A DNA stretch of 64,000 bases, taken from NCBI GenBank assembly GCA_963920665.1, contig OY987273.1, forward strand, positions 14,138,501 through 14,202,500. The letters are read 5' to 3'. This DNA is from Straminergon stramineum. Lineage: Eukaryota; Streptophyta; Bryopsida; Hypnales; Calliergonaceae. This document shows, one piece after another, positions 1 through 11,744 of this stretch. The first letter of the stretch is position 1. Every line of letters begins with the position of its first letter. Made by a program: the position numbers and the translations under genes. The notes beneath the pieces were generated by a model, which was not told the DNA's origin, searched no databases, and was given only the letters and a program-made list of their open reading frames with translations.

Positions 1-655
1 AAGAAACAAACCAACATAGCCTATCATGCTTAGGTAGTCTTCTAACTGTGATCGGTCTCTCAGCCTTTCCGGAATGGTTGGACGGACCATCCATGTAGTA
101 ACTAAAGGTTTCCGGATATCTCCCTTTGCCATCGAGAACTAGAACTAGGTTCAGATCTAGTGGAGACAAATAGACAGTAGCTCCTGAATTGATCACTAAC
201 TCACCACTCTTTCTTTCAACTATACGAGCGCAAAATTGCTGTAGAAGAAAGAGGGAGAAATGGGAGTGGCGGGATTAGGTACCCATCATCCTACCAACCA
301 TTCCAGAAGCGGACTATTTATCCATAACGGTTCCCTAGATTTCTAGATTGGAACTCTAGACCGTAGGCTATCGCTTTCCAGGTTTGTGGAATCTGGATCC
401 GTCTTAGATCCTCTTAGCTTCAATGCGGTGTTTAGGCTAAGAAGGTTCTAATTCTGTTTCTCTATTGGAATTTTCAAAAAAATTCCATACTATTATAACC
501 GTATCTTATACTAACCCGGTGGATTTTGAGTTTACGTCTTGCAACGTAAGTCACAATGTAGGTTGAATCAGTCCTTTTGTACTAATTTGAGTACAAAATG
601 TACTTCTAGTAGTCCACATAGTACATTGAGTACATGAATAATGTCCTTGTAGGTA
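1..655. other. CCGGA-rich non-coding flank
   Basis: I see no coding region here. The first ~450 bases are richer in G+C than what follows and carry scattered TCCGGA/CCGGAT words like those in the inserted element at about 30.0-33.3 kb, so this may be the edge of a similar mobile element. That is inference from base composition only. From about 570 the sequence changes to AT-rich DNA with GTAC inverted motifs (TTGTAC...GTACAA), the same words that recur through the next 11 kb. Confidence 0.3.
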
Positions 656-665
656 ATGGCCAATA
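570..665. repeat. GTAC inverted-repeat motifs, 5' of the first transposase
   Basis: Several short arms TTGTACT and AGTACAA face each other around AT-rich spacers just upstream of the ATG at 656. The same arrangement recurs almost word for word at 5995-6065, where again it ends in AATAATGTCC. The motif is typical in position of subterminal or intronic transposase-binding repeats, but binding is inference. Confidence 0.5.
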
Positions 666-3600
666 AAAGACTTATAGAGCGACGTGCTGAGTTCAAAAGA
701 AAGGGACCTCGTGGAAGAGCAGAGGATTACAATGCAATCAGGGAGGGTCTATGAGAAGGGGAAGTAGAGAGGCAATGCAAACGATGACAATTGTTGAGGG
801 AGAGAGAGCAAGTTGCAAGGTTGCTCATCAAGGTTGAGAATGAATTGGAGGTAGGAAAGGAGATGTCTTCACAAGAGCTTTCACTTATTTTGTCTGAAGT
901 TGTGGATTTTTTCATAATGAAGATGCAAAGTTGTTCGAAGGCATCTTCGAGGTTGAAGATTATGGAGCATTTTTTGGAGGATGACTGTATTTTTCCATTT
1001 CTCCCCAAGTATTATCCTCGTGGTCAAGATGCGAAGGCTCAATTTGAATTCCTCAAGAATTATCAGTTGGAGTTGGACGTTGTAAAGGGTGTTCAATCGA
1101 CAGATATGCTTGCTAGGAAGGCTATCCTCTTAGATGCACCTATATCTACTAATGTAACATGCACCAAAGCCTTGTCATGGGTTTTGAAAGTTCACCCATC
1201 CAATTTAAGGGTGGCTATAACCTGCCAAAGTAGTGTGCATTTGCTTGGAACACCTTTTGCATTTGCTACATGCAAAAAGAGGCGAGGGCTGCCTAACAAT
1301 ATTAAAGACCTTGTCACAAAGCGGTGGATAGAAGAAACCTGTATAAGCCCCAATAAGAAGGAAATCGTACAAAAGTGGATGAGTCCGAATACACATGAGA
1401 AGCACTGCACTCACTATTTGCTTGAAAGTTAGGTACCAATCGATCACACTATAGTTGCACCCCATAAGTCTTGTACACGTGCTGCATTGTCAAATATACA
1501 ATCCTAGATATGTTTTTCATCCGACATGCATGCTACATACACCCACATGTTGATGTATCTCCCTCAGTTCTTTGATGGTCGGAAAATGTATTATTCAATA
1601 TGTTGATTACATCTCATTTAGTACAAAATGTACTAATATGTGTACCTGAGGTAGTACAAGTATTGAAGTATAGTGGGTCTCACGGTCAAGTATTGAAAGT
1701 GTCTTTGTTGTCGGGTGGTCTACTTTGTTGGAGGTTTGAATTTGATGTATACTTTCAAGCATTAAGTTTTAGGGTATGTTTTGCATGGGATTTAGGGTTT
1801 TCGTTACCTTTTCTCAAAAAAAAATTGCATCCTTGTAGACAACATTCTTCCATCGGTTCAAGGTGGCACATCCAAACATGCCAATCAAACAAAGAGTTTT
1901 TGAGAAACTCAAGCCTTCCTTTGTTAGAGTGTGCAATGAAAAGAATGTCTGTTGTTGTAGATACCACGTGGAGATTGACATGCTTAGGGAAGGATTCAAT
2001 TGGATTTGGGATGCCACAAGGGGAATCCACTTCTCAGAAAATTGTAAGTGTGTGTGTGATGTGTGCCTCTTTCGATTGGAAGAGTCAAAGTGTAAGGCAC
2101 ATCTAAAGATGTATGTAGGTACAACAACTCTTTGGTAAGATATTGTTTGTCCTAAGCCCAAGAATGAAGAGTGGCATGTTGTGTCATGGGTACTTACATA
2201 AACTATGGTATTTCAAAGCTTCTTATTTGCCCTCGTGAGTTATCAACAACTTCTAATGTCACTTGGAAGTGTTTTGAGAACAAAACCATTGGGCTGACAC
2301 GCGATGGGAAGCCCCGGAAGAGGATCATCGAGGTATACAAAGAGACCTCTCCACAAGTGTTCTTTGAATACTTCAAGTCCAAATTGCCCCAATTCATGAA
2401 CCACAACTTCATTGCGAGGTGGCAAGATGACCACTGCAAGTGATCTATGCAGAATTTGGACAAAGACGTGATTTTGTCACCTATAGATTTTGTCGAGAAC
2501 TATACTTTTGAGATTCAAAACCAGATCTAGAGCACGTATTGGTGCTCAATATAGATTAGTATCTTTGTGCACATCACATATTGGTTTAAACTAGATGGAG
2601 TCATGGTGAAGGAATCCCATTTCTACATAACTGATGATGAAAAGCGTGATTCCCTTTTCGTGCAACATTGGCGGTAGCTAGAGTCTCAAGGTGTGCATGA
2701 CAATGCCCTTACATCTATATTTTTTGACTCCCTTTCTCATTCAAATTGCATGCCTAGTTTGTATAAGAGGTACATGTGGCTTACACAGTGCATCTAACCT
2801 ACAACTATATGATGCGTGTATACTAATATTGTACATTGTGTACTTAGATGGTACCTAGATGAATTCATTGTTTTACATGCATCGTACTGCTGGGATTCAA
2901 CCAAACCACCAAATAGTGTGGTCCAACAGCTATGTAGGCCAATTAGAGGGTACCAGACCATTCTATTTCATGCATAGATATCCTGGCGCCACAAATGGTT
3001 GCACTACAAACTGGAACTTTTTTTTAATAGATCACGGGAAGGGAGAGTGGGACGAAGCTAGTGTTGTCGTGAAGCGTGCTCTAAGGCAGTCCCAATTACA
3101 CAACACATGGAGGAGGATGCAAAATGCACATGACATAGTGCCCTTCTTGAACGAGACAATGGAAGGAACAGTCAATACCAACTTCGAGAAGACAAGCATC
3201 AAGGAGGTGAAGAGATACTTTTGGGAAATACCCAAGGACATTATGAGGGAGCATAGTTATCCTTGTGAAACTGTACAAGGTTCCCAAACCCTACATTCAA
3301 TCTACTCCTTCGCTGTTGCGGACCCAACACAGTTATTTGTTCACAAACTCTCATGCTTATGTGCCTATTGTCTTGACAGCAATTTCATAAACTGCATAAA
3401 TACTTTCCATGTTGAAAATTAGGATCTCATGAAGTTGAAACCATACGATCTTCAAGAAGTTGCTAACTACATGATGAACCACTATGGTCTAGATGAAGAG
3501 GATTGGAAGGAGGCTGTGGAAGGTGAGGGATTTGGCGATCTCATTCAACCAAGTGACAATTTTACTATCCTTGCCATGGAGGGCAATATGGAGGGAGTCG

Positions 3601-3914
3601 AGTTCTACCTTTTACAGTGCACAAGGGGGAAGTATGAAGTTGAGTACGAGTTTTAATGCGCATGGGGCCCTGATTTTGAAGCTCGTGACCTCATCATATG
3701 AGGCACTTACTACCAAAAGTAGAACAATGGCTATGTATATCTCAACAACTCCCAACCAGCCCATATTGATGCACATCTTGTGATGCATGGTAAATTTGCA
3801 ATGATCCCAAAGCCAAGCAAGTACAAAGGTGGGGAGGTTACCTATGACTTAAGTGACAACAATCTTGCTACCATTAGGGCCAGATTACATCGATTTAGGC
3901 GGGAAGAGGATTAG
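656..3914 (+). pseudogene. Broken transposase, 'WSDGCxGQ / GHGKGEWD' plant transposon type
   Basis: The sequence shows a multi-exon ORF remnant. The start chosen is ATG 656 (MANKRLIERRAEF), followed by a basic/coiled-coil region to about 1434 with in-frame TGA at 752 and 785, both explicable as CGA (Arg) changes. Later blocks lie at 1863-2135 (VFEKLKPSFVRVCNEK and a Cys cluster CCC), 2210-2443 (FMNHNFIARWQDDHC), 2859-3422 and 3429-3914. From memory of related plant transposon proteins, the block at 2859-3422 corresponds to their WSDGCxGQ...GHGKGEWD core. Here it reads IVWSNSYVGQ and DHGKGEWDE, so the presumed catalytic Asp is Asn. The C-terminal block (LII-stop-GTYYQK-stop) keeps the family pattern with extra stops. 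The gene is flanked and interrupted by GTAC repeats. It is almost certainly inactive. The exact exon borders are uncertain. Confidence 0.7.
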
Positions 3915-4064
3915 AAATAAGTTCAATGAATATTGAGAGTTTGAGATTGATTCTCTAATGGCTGTAAGAACCTACATTTTGTACTAGTTTAGGGGTGCTA
4001 ATTTTAATTTAGGTTGAATTCTTTGTAATGAACACTTAATTCGTTATTCTTTTATTTTAGTAGT

Positions 4065-6065
4065 CTCTTTGTACGTACTATTTCAAAATTTGAAAGAAAT
4101 GCAGCGCTCCTCTGGTGCTTTCTTGTACAAATAGTACTAATACATACTTACTAGTACAATACCATACTGTTTCTTTGTACCCTAAGTGCCAACAAGTACT
4201 TACTTGAACAGTACCTTACTATTGTCCTATCTAAATGATCTTCAAAGGTGCACTAACAATACCCAATATTGAATTGACAAACTTCTCTATTCCATTTATA
4301 AGGAATAATAGATACTTTTTGTACACATCCATACAAATTCACTACTAGTGATTGTACAACTTTGTACTCAATTCTTCTTGTCCATACAATGTCGTGACAC
4401 AGTGTACTCTTCGAATGATTTCGGAAGGCACAATAATGATATTCTGATTGACTTTTAATCTTATGTGTAACATATGGACTGGTTAGATTCCCCTCCAATG
4501 TGGAATGTTGTTAAAGGATGGTCATCATGAATTCAAGGGCATTGGGAGCATTGTCTACTTCGTCGCCTTCACCACTTCGTTGCCTTCACCACTGCGTCGC
4601 TTTTTCTATTGCGTCGCCTTCTCCACTACGTCGCTTTCTCCATTGTGTCACCTTCTCCACTGCGTTGCTTTCTCTATTGCATCACCTTCTCCATTCTGTT
4701 GTCTTCTCCATTGCATCACTTTAGTTGTTTGTTGGTTGCAGAGACTTCTAGTTTCTACTATTGTCGTGCATTGCCTAGGTTTTTTTATATATTATCTTGT
4801 AGTAGTTGAACTTCATAGATGGCAATGTCTAATCCTCCATTCCCTAATTCCACACTTGTTCAATAATGCATCACAACTCATTTTCCATTTTGTAGTTCTG
4901 GACTTGTTCAATAGTGCATAATGGCTTATTTTCCATTGTGTAGTACTAGACATTTTTACAAGGAAGATGAAAGTTGTCAATTTGATTCTTTGGTTACATC
5001 CACGGATGGATATGTTTCTAAAACACCAACGTCAAAGCAAGGCGACATTGCATACTATCTAGGACTTTGTTGTACTAAATATACATGTCATACTAATGCT
5101 CTTAGGAGCAATGAGGCATTGTTTGAGTGACCATTGGCGACAGAAACCCCTTCTCTTTCATGTGAGTCAATTAATCAAAGTATAAAAAGGTTCATATTTG
5201 CAATTCCTCTTGGTTTCAATTCAAATAAATTTCAATTAATCTATTGCACTAATTTTATCTTGAACTATTAGTCTCTTGAAAACTTTTCATATTATTTGGA
5301 TTCAATCGTATCCTTCAAGTAGTAAAGTTTATACTTCGTATTTCAGGCACTTACCTTCTCTACTCTGGCAGGAATGAAGTTGACGTCCATGACTTAATAT
5401 CGGTATGACGCGTATGTAAGTTTGCTCATGTCGTGATACATCATCAATTTTTGTATTGGTTCATGTACTAATTTTGTACAAGAGGTACCTGTTGTAGTAG
5501 GATGACAACATTTGTACAAATAGCGGATTAGGATTTAGGAATGTTGTAGACTACTTCACTACCATCCTATGCTTCAAACAATATGTACTATACTAAATAT
5601 AAACGTGGTCTAGAATTCAAAATTGATGAAATGTATTTAGTTCTAAAATTGTAGTGTTCGGAGTGTTTGTAGTAGGACAACTACATTTGTACTAAATAGT
5701 GGTAAGTAAAAGGAATGTTTGTAGACTGATGCACTACCATACTATAGTTCTAATAATACACATTGTACTAACTATAACCGAGGTTTAGGATTCTAAATAG
5801 ATGAAGTACATTTTAGTTCAAACATTGTAGGATTTGTAGTGTTTGTACTTTCATATTATCTTCTAGTACTTACATTAGTACTAATCAATCCTCATTAAAC
5901 AATTGCCTTTGATTTACAATTGTACTACCTAGATGAATAGCTGAATATAGATTATTCAAACTGTAGATGTATGTTGCATCGTATGTCGAGTCAATTTCTT
6001 GTACTAATTTAAGTACAAATTGTACTTATATTAGTACACATAGTATACTAAGTATATAAATAATG
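4065..6065. repeat. GTAC-motif field downstream of the first transposase
   Basis: This largely non-coding stretch holds many TTGTAC / GTACAA words, dense at 4065-4230, 5455-5530 and 5995-6065, with semi-repeated blocks at about 5500-5620, 5680-5800 and 5840-5890 (each with a TTTGTAC...GTAG core and CATTGTAGT/GGTTTAG words). Further GTAC words continue at 6655-7270, 8190-8310 and 11200-11650. No protein of note was recognised inside it; short ORFs at 4505-5130 are low-complexity or unsupported. Confidence 0.5.
4561..4722. repeat. 17-bp minisatellite, about 9.5 units
   Basis: Units follow the pattern CGTCGCCTTCTCCACTG with drift (CGTTGCTTTCTCTATTG, CATCACCTTCTCCATTC and so on). Nine full units plus a partial one can be laid out end to end. 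The unit length of 17 is not a multiple of three, so apparent ORFs across it (Ser/Pro/Leu-rich) change phase and are unlikely to be proteins. Confidence 0.75.
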
Positions 6066-6228
6066 TCCACTATTAGGTAGCTTGCAGTGACAATCTATCA
6101 TGTATATCTTCATCTCATATGATTGATATTATAATTTTCATGGTAAGATTATATAACATCATAATCTTGAATATTTTTTCCTAGGCTTGTTTTCTCATAT
6201 AGTCTTGTGATGTTGTATAGGAGTTACG

Positions 6229-6573
6229 ATGGCTTCCCTTCCCAAAGCAAGGCTCAACTGCGTGATTACTTAGTAAAGGTTGATTTAGAGGTGAAGAGGC
6301 GGAAGGCCAAGCTTCCTTTTTTTGAATCTAATGAGTGAGGGCTCTTCTAGTGCAAGGAGATGGTGAAAAGTTGGAGTGGACTGTAGCTGCAAATTATGAG
6401 TCTAGGCTTATGGAATTCTACACCCAAATTCATTATATAGAAGACGTGAAGAAGTAGGAGTTTGAGACTCTTGGAGAAGATTGGGAAAATTGGTTTGAAG
6501 ATGAGGGGTACTACTATCATTTCAATGGAGATTTGCTCGTCCAAAAAGAAGATAATGGGGTGCACGGTGTTTG
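6229..6573 (+). pseudogene. Small acidic ORF remnant, unknown function
   Basis: Not recognised. An ATG at 6229 is followed within about 20 bases by a readable stretch in another phase (SKAQLRDYLVKVDLEVKRR), then, after a further phase change, by ALLVQGDGEKLEW and FETLGEDWENWFEDEG, ending in TGA at 6571-6573. One in-frame TAG lies after the residues EDVKK. The density of Glu, Asp, Trp and Tyr and the length of the conserved-looking frame favour a decayed coding exon over chance. It lies inside the GTAC-repeat field between the transposase and the SET gene, on the transposase strand, so it may be an exon of an accessory gene of the same element. Confidence 0.35.
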
Positions 6574-7436
6574 AGTTTGGTATGGAACAACGTTTTAGTT
6601 TTTTGTATGGAACAATATTTAGTTAGGACCATGCATAGAAATTAATACATATTCAGTAACAAATTGTACCAATCAGTATATAGTGAGGACCTCAGTACCT
6701 AGGGTTTATGGTTGGGTTTTTTTTGTAAAGTAAAACTTGAAACTAATTGTAGCAAAGTATTCAAAATTTTTTTGAGTTTTCCTGGCTATTTTCCTTCAAT
6801 TCCCAAATTGAACCGGTTTTTCAAATATAGAGTCTGGTTATTTTCTCTATTTCCCATTCAAAATCGATTTTTTTTCCCACCAATTTTAAGCCAATGTTTG
6901 AAAAATGCAACCTATTTTTTTACCAATTCCATCAGCTAACTTCAAACTAGTCACCAATTCTTCTTAGACATTGGTGCATGTTCTTTTTTAGTGGGACAAG
7001 TTCACAAGCGTAAGAATTAAAAAGTTTGGTATGGAACAACATTGTATTTTTTGGTATGTAACAATCAATGGTCAGACCATGCGTACAAATTAGTACATAT
7101 TTAGTACCAAATTGTACCAATCAATACATGGTCAAGACCTCCATACCTAGAGTTTGTTGTTGGGTCTTTTTGTGATGTTCAACTTGAAACTAATTGTACA
7201 AAAGTTATTTTATATAGTACATGTTCAATTGTACTAGGGTTCTTTTCAATAGTAAATATACTTCACTTCATAAACTGTATATGTGAATATACATTATTCA
7301 AAAGTTTGTGTTCATATTTTGACAGTAGCTTACAATCCATTGAAGTAGATAGTCTACAATGCAACCTATTGTGGGCAATTGGTGATGCAACAAAGATCAG
7401 TGATGGCATGAATTAGAGGATCATCAATTATAATGT

Positions 7437-9830
7437 CGTAGCAATGAGTGCTACCACACTTACAATGAAAAGAAACTACAACATCTATAGTAGATTCAAC
7501 CTTTGGCATTTCAAAACTACACCCATAGTTCCACATCAATTCCTCCAATGGTGGAATGTCTACCTGTGCAAAGAATGCAACATGGTAGAGTCTTGGATCC
7601 ATGCTCCTTACTTTGACAGACACATCATTGAGGTTGGCATCTTCACATCTTAGAAACAAGCAATAACATATCATGAGATGCAAAGCAACACAAGTACCCT
7701 AAACCATCAATTTGTATAATACTTGTCAACAAATGCAAATCAAAATAATAAGGTACAATTTTTGAAAAATACCTGTGCTTCAGAAATCTACTAACATTTC
7801 CCTAAAAAGTGTTGTCTATGCACAATGTCGCATCATGAGTCACCACTTGCTTAGATTTCCAATTAGCATCAAGTGCTAGTGTGAACGCATCCGATTTCGC
7901 CAATTCTACAGAAGCCTTCCGTTGCATGAGCTCAGTATTTGTAACAACCTCTCCTATATACTCAAAAATAAAAGTCCCCTTTCGAATGCGCTTCTTTGCC
8001 TGTAGTCCCCGGCCCAAAAAACCTCCAGGGGAATGTATAATCCCTTCTAAATCACTCTATTCCAACAAGAACTACTAGAGGTGCAACATGCCTTGCATTC
8101 TAGAAGGAAAACCCTATTGGTATGACTAGAGCATGCAGAACCTTGCTCTTGACATCACATAGTGTAAAACATCCTTTCCTCCATCAACACCTACCAACTA
8201 TACAAATCAATGCATAGTCAATACCAAGTGTACAAATCAGTACATGGTTAGGACGCAAGATAATATATGTTCGTACATAGAAGAGTGCAATTGTATAATT
8301 GTAAAGCTAGCAAAAAATGTATAGTGTATTGAAATTAACGCTATCCTCTCAATCCAAAAAAACTTACATGTTGGTTTAGGATGGAACTCCGTAGATGATC
8401 TTGTTTGTCATACGCCAAGCACAAACAGTTTTTCACATTGCAGCAACATGCATGCCCATGACAAGTATACTCACCACATTGATGAGAAGCGGTGATATCC
8501 ATTTCCACTATACCTAAATTCTTAGATGCAACTGTAGATAGCTTGGACCAAGGACACTAAGTAAATTCCCCTAAAGCATGGCATTCCATACTGACCACAC
8601 ATACTGTGATGGACACTCTTTCTAATCCGTTGGACAAGTCGTGTGCATCATACCACAATTGTTCCTAGGGACAGAATACAACCTCAAAACATGTAAGCTC
8701 ATGGTAGCTAATCTAATATTCTACATGAATGGAACTATAAATTAAACATTACAAGGGGCGAGAGGGTGGCGTCCCGGCCCAATTCATTGGTGCTGATTTG
8801 CTCACTTTGGGTCTACTTTGATTGGGCTTCTTATTCTATTTCAGTTTCATTGTGTCTTGAGACCTCTACCTCTTCTTCCTACACTCCATAGAAAACACAA
8901 GTTTGTAACACTTATACATTTTGCTTGCATGCTGTGGACATAAAAAGAAAACATGACACAATGACAAAGTTCTCTACAGAGATCATACTTGGATCTTGTT
9001 TTTGCTCCTAGTTCAGCAATCACATCTTTGCCTTGTCCTCCCCTAGCTTGTGCATCCACTCCCTCTTTGGTACAAGGGTCCTTGCCCCCCCCAACTCCAC
9101 TAGTGCTTTTGTCATAAGCCACCTCTTTCCCAATATTAGGGCCTCCAATGTCAACTCCGCTAGTGGGTTCGTCAACAATCCCCCTTATACCACCAGTGAT
9201 TTCTTAAAGAACACCTCCCTCATCGACCGATAATATGCACTCAACCACCCCAATAATGACCATTTCACCCCTCATTACGCCAGTGGATTCATCACCAAAA
9301 GTCATGATGCCATGGACTTCATCAATGGCCATTTCAGCCCCAATCCCAACAATGGCTTCATCTTCCCCTTTTGTCCCGACCGTGGCTTCATCATCAATGG
9401 TGACGATGACATGGGCATCATCAGCAACCTCTATACCAATAGTGACTTCATCTTCACCCCCTTTCCTGACAATGGCTTCAACTGCAATCCTTGTCCTGAC
9501 CGTGGCTTCATTATCAATGGTGACAATGACATGGGCATCATTAGCAACCCCTATACCAACAATGGCTTCATCTTCACTCCCTCTCCCGACAATGGCTTCA
9601 ACAACAACCCTTATCCCAGTAGTGGCTTCATCTTCACCCTTGTCTCGACCGTAGCTTCATCAATAACGGTGTCGATGACATGGGTTTCAATAGCAACGTC
9701 ACAATCATTGACCACTACTAGGCACTTGACAACCCCTTCCATAGTGGTCACTATGGCATTAGCCCTCCCTTGTCCGCTAGGATGTTTCTCATTCCTACAG
9801 CATCCACCATCATTGTCCGTCATGTCATCA
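7437..9830 (-). pseudogene. SUVR-type SET-domain histone methyltransferase, degenerate
   Basis: Reading from high to low coordinates, a repetitive acidic N-terminal part (about 9830-8965, DEATVG-like repeats) is followed by a pre-SET-like stretch at about 8660-8385 (DLSNGLERVSI, then GEYTCHGHACCCNVKNCLC), and by the SET domain at about 8040-7437. The SET motifs are clear: GRGLQAKKRIRKGTFIFEYIGE, GNVSRFLKHR, CEDANL, YHVAFFAQ, EELMWNYG and a post-SET FHCKCGSTHC. Plant SUVR proteins methylate histone H3 lysine 9. The Arg-Cys junction of the NHRC box is restored by a GT-AG intron at about 7653-7770. Signs of decay: TAG just before GNVSRF, Lys instead of the conserved Asn before His-Arg-Cys, Asn in WNYG where Asp is usual, TAG and TAA elsewhere. 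Family assignment is good; activity is very unlikely. It lies inside the GTAC-repeat field. Confidence 0.75.
9240..9680. repeat. Degenerate tandem repeats encoding an acidic tract
   Basis: Imperfect repeats, best seen as two ~120-bp blocks (about 9371-9490 and 9491-9610) made of shorter related units with the words GTGGCTTCATC, CAATGGTGACGATGACATGGGCATC and ACAATGGCTTCA. On the minus strand one frame stays open through most of it and reads as runs of DEA, VGIGV, VIVTID and EATVG. This frame continues into the N-terminal side of the SET gene, so the repeat is probably a coding expansion in that gene. Confidence 0.6.
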
Positions 9831-10189
9831 CCATCCTAGTCCTTATTGCTAAATTTTGCCTATTGACTTGAATGGCTTACACATTCTACACACAACAAAC
9901 TTTACAAACTTGTACATGAAATACATTTTCCAGATATGCTTCTACATTTCAAAAACAACACATTTTACAAATTTGCAAAAATTCTTACATTTAGAAAACA
10001 ATCTACATATATGCAGAAAAACTATACAAAATTCATACATGAAATAAATTTTCCCACTACACCTATACATTCTAAACAGAATACATTTACAAATTCATAA
10101 ACAATCATACATTTGGCACGTATTCCATAAAGATGTAATACCTAGTAAATATGACATAAATCTATTAAGCTTTATATGGTGATACTGAC

Positions 10190-10552
10190 CATAGTTGTTC
10201 AGTCGAACAACTTGACAACATGATAAACACAATGTCCAACACGTCTAGTAAACCCCCTTGTCTGTCTAATAAAGTCAAATTTAAGATTGACTTTCAAATA
10301 AAGCACTTTCTATTTCCAATCTGGACATATTTGAGTTTCATTTTACTAAAGTGTCTCAATTTAATAATCACTTATTACATTCTAAATTATGGATCATAAA
10401 TAAAGGGAGATTTCAAATTGTCTTTGTTGCTATCATAAGGCCTTATGCGACAAAATTGTCTAGTGTATGCAACACTTGTCTTATACGACACACAACATCA
10501 CATGAACAACTCGACAACTGAACCCCAAAATGCATTCAATAGAACAACCCTA
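10190..10552. mobile_element. 363-bp hAT-type MITE, copy 1
   Basis: Starts CATAGTTGTTCAGTCGAAC and ends GAACAACCCTA, giving short terminal inverted repeats of the form CAWGGTTGTT. Flanked by ATACTGAC (10182-10189) and ATACAAAC (10553-10560), an 8-bp target duplication with two mismatches. The sister unit at 53 kb has the uninterrupted site at 53058-53065. The interior matches the copy at 19907-20269 over its length, and both are exactly 363 bp. It has no coding capacity. Eight-base duplications and this terminus type fit the hAT superfamily. Confidence 0.85.
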
Positions 10553-10692
10553 ATACAAACCTATGTCTCTTCCTTCAACCCTTCCTACATCTTGGGAATA
10601 CACAAAAAATATCTGTAGAAAACAAAACGCATATTGGGATATCCAATAAGTTGTGAAAATATAAAGACTTTATAGGAGAAGATAGAAACTAC

Positions 10693-11144
10693 TTAGGATT
10701 TAGGGATCATACGCAAGGAGATGTTCTCCTACATTTTGTAGTGCCCTAGTGCATTCCTCACAACCAATATAGAAGGAATCAAAACAGCCTCGCACCACCA
10801 AGTGATCCTTCCCTTCTCTGGCATTGGCTGAATAGTAGGGGAGTGCCTCTGTCCTACATTCCAACACATCATATTGTAAATCCAATATGTAACGTACTTT
10901 GGAGGGTACACTACACACATACAAGAACAACAACAAATCGATTGGAAGATTCGGAAATAATATGGAGTTATTGTTCGTGTAGGTGGTACTGGTGGTGCTA
11001 AGAATGTTGCCTTTCATTGTTCTTCTACCCTAAAACCGGATCCTTCCTCTTTGCTACTATGTTCTTTACTACCCCCCTCTTAATCACCAACTATACCTGT
11101 AGTGGAATTTCCTCTCCTTCCTTCTCCATCCAAGGAAACAAGCG
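10693..11144 (-). pseudogene. Possible downstream exon of the RING-like gene, copy A
   Basis: A minus-strand frame beginning after a plausible acceptor (TTTTGGTGCAG) at 11145-11146 reads through SGFRVEEQ, PPKYVTYWIYNMMCWNVG and KGRITWWCEAVLIPSILVV before stopping near 10693. The same frame can be read in copy B at about 53200-53648 with scattered changes, which supports coding origin. The Trp/Cys content argues against chance. No family recognised. Confidence 0.35.
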
Positions 11145-11199
11145 CTGCACCAAAATACAATCTTCAATTCAATAAACCATGTTATATTGTAGATTTGGG

Positions 11200-11650
11200 T
11201 ACAAACATACAAACATGTTACAAGTCACAGTACAAAATGTACAACTTCATGTAATTTGTACAGAAGCTTTGTACAAATTATACAATCCACGTCTGAATAA
11301 AATGTACTAGAATACTACAATGATTGCCTAAGTACTAAAAATATGGAAACCTATACAAATTGTATTAACTATACTACATCATGTACAACAAGAAGGACGA
11401 TATAAAACATGAAGTACAAATTAAGGACCCCCAAAATACATGTGTATAACAATGTATCTGAAATATTATTGAATTGTACAAACTTGAGATATAAGAATAC
11501 AAACAATACAACTAGAAGGGCAATAGTAAATAGCAAGTACAAATCAATGATCTCCAAATACCCTTTCGATAAATATTTGTATAAAATATTAAAAAAATGT
11601 ACAGAATTGACTTGGCTTGATACGAACTATACAACTAGTACTACGTAAAC
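11200..11650. repeat. GTAC/TGTAC-rich stretch 3' of RING-like gene A
   Basis: Dense TACAAAATGTAC, TTGTACA and GTACAA words between the RING-like gene and its possible last exon, so probably intronic. The matching stretch in copy B is at 53700-54130. The overlapping short ORFs (Tyr/Asn/Leu-rich) are by-products of the repeat. Confidence 0.5.
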
Positions 11651-11744
11651 TACATTCTTCTCAATCCTAAGCAAAACAAACCACGTGAAAGTAACAAAAG
11701 TGTAAATAGCTTTCACTATGTATACCAATCAGTGTGAAGGTTTA

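Noticed and set aside
4505..4921. 138-residue Leu/Ser/Pro-rich ORF
   Set aside because: It spans the 17-bp minisatellite; several frames are open at once and the unit is not a multiple of three.
9235..9839. Two plus-strand ORFs (139 and 175 residues) with Thr/Met/Ser or Gly/Phe/Asn repeats
   Set aside because: Products of the tandem repeat; the minus frame joins the SET gene and explains the openness better.
11369..11648. ORFs on both strands in the GTAC stretch (and 53873-54095)
   Set aside because: They are low-complexity, occur on both strands of a repeat-rich intron-like region and share no domain.
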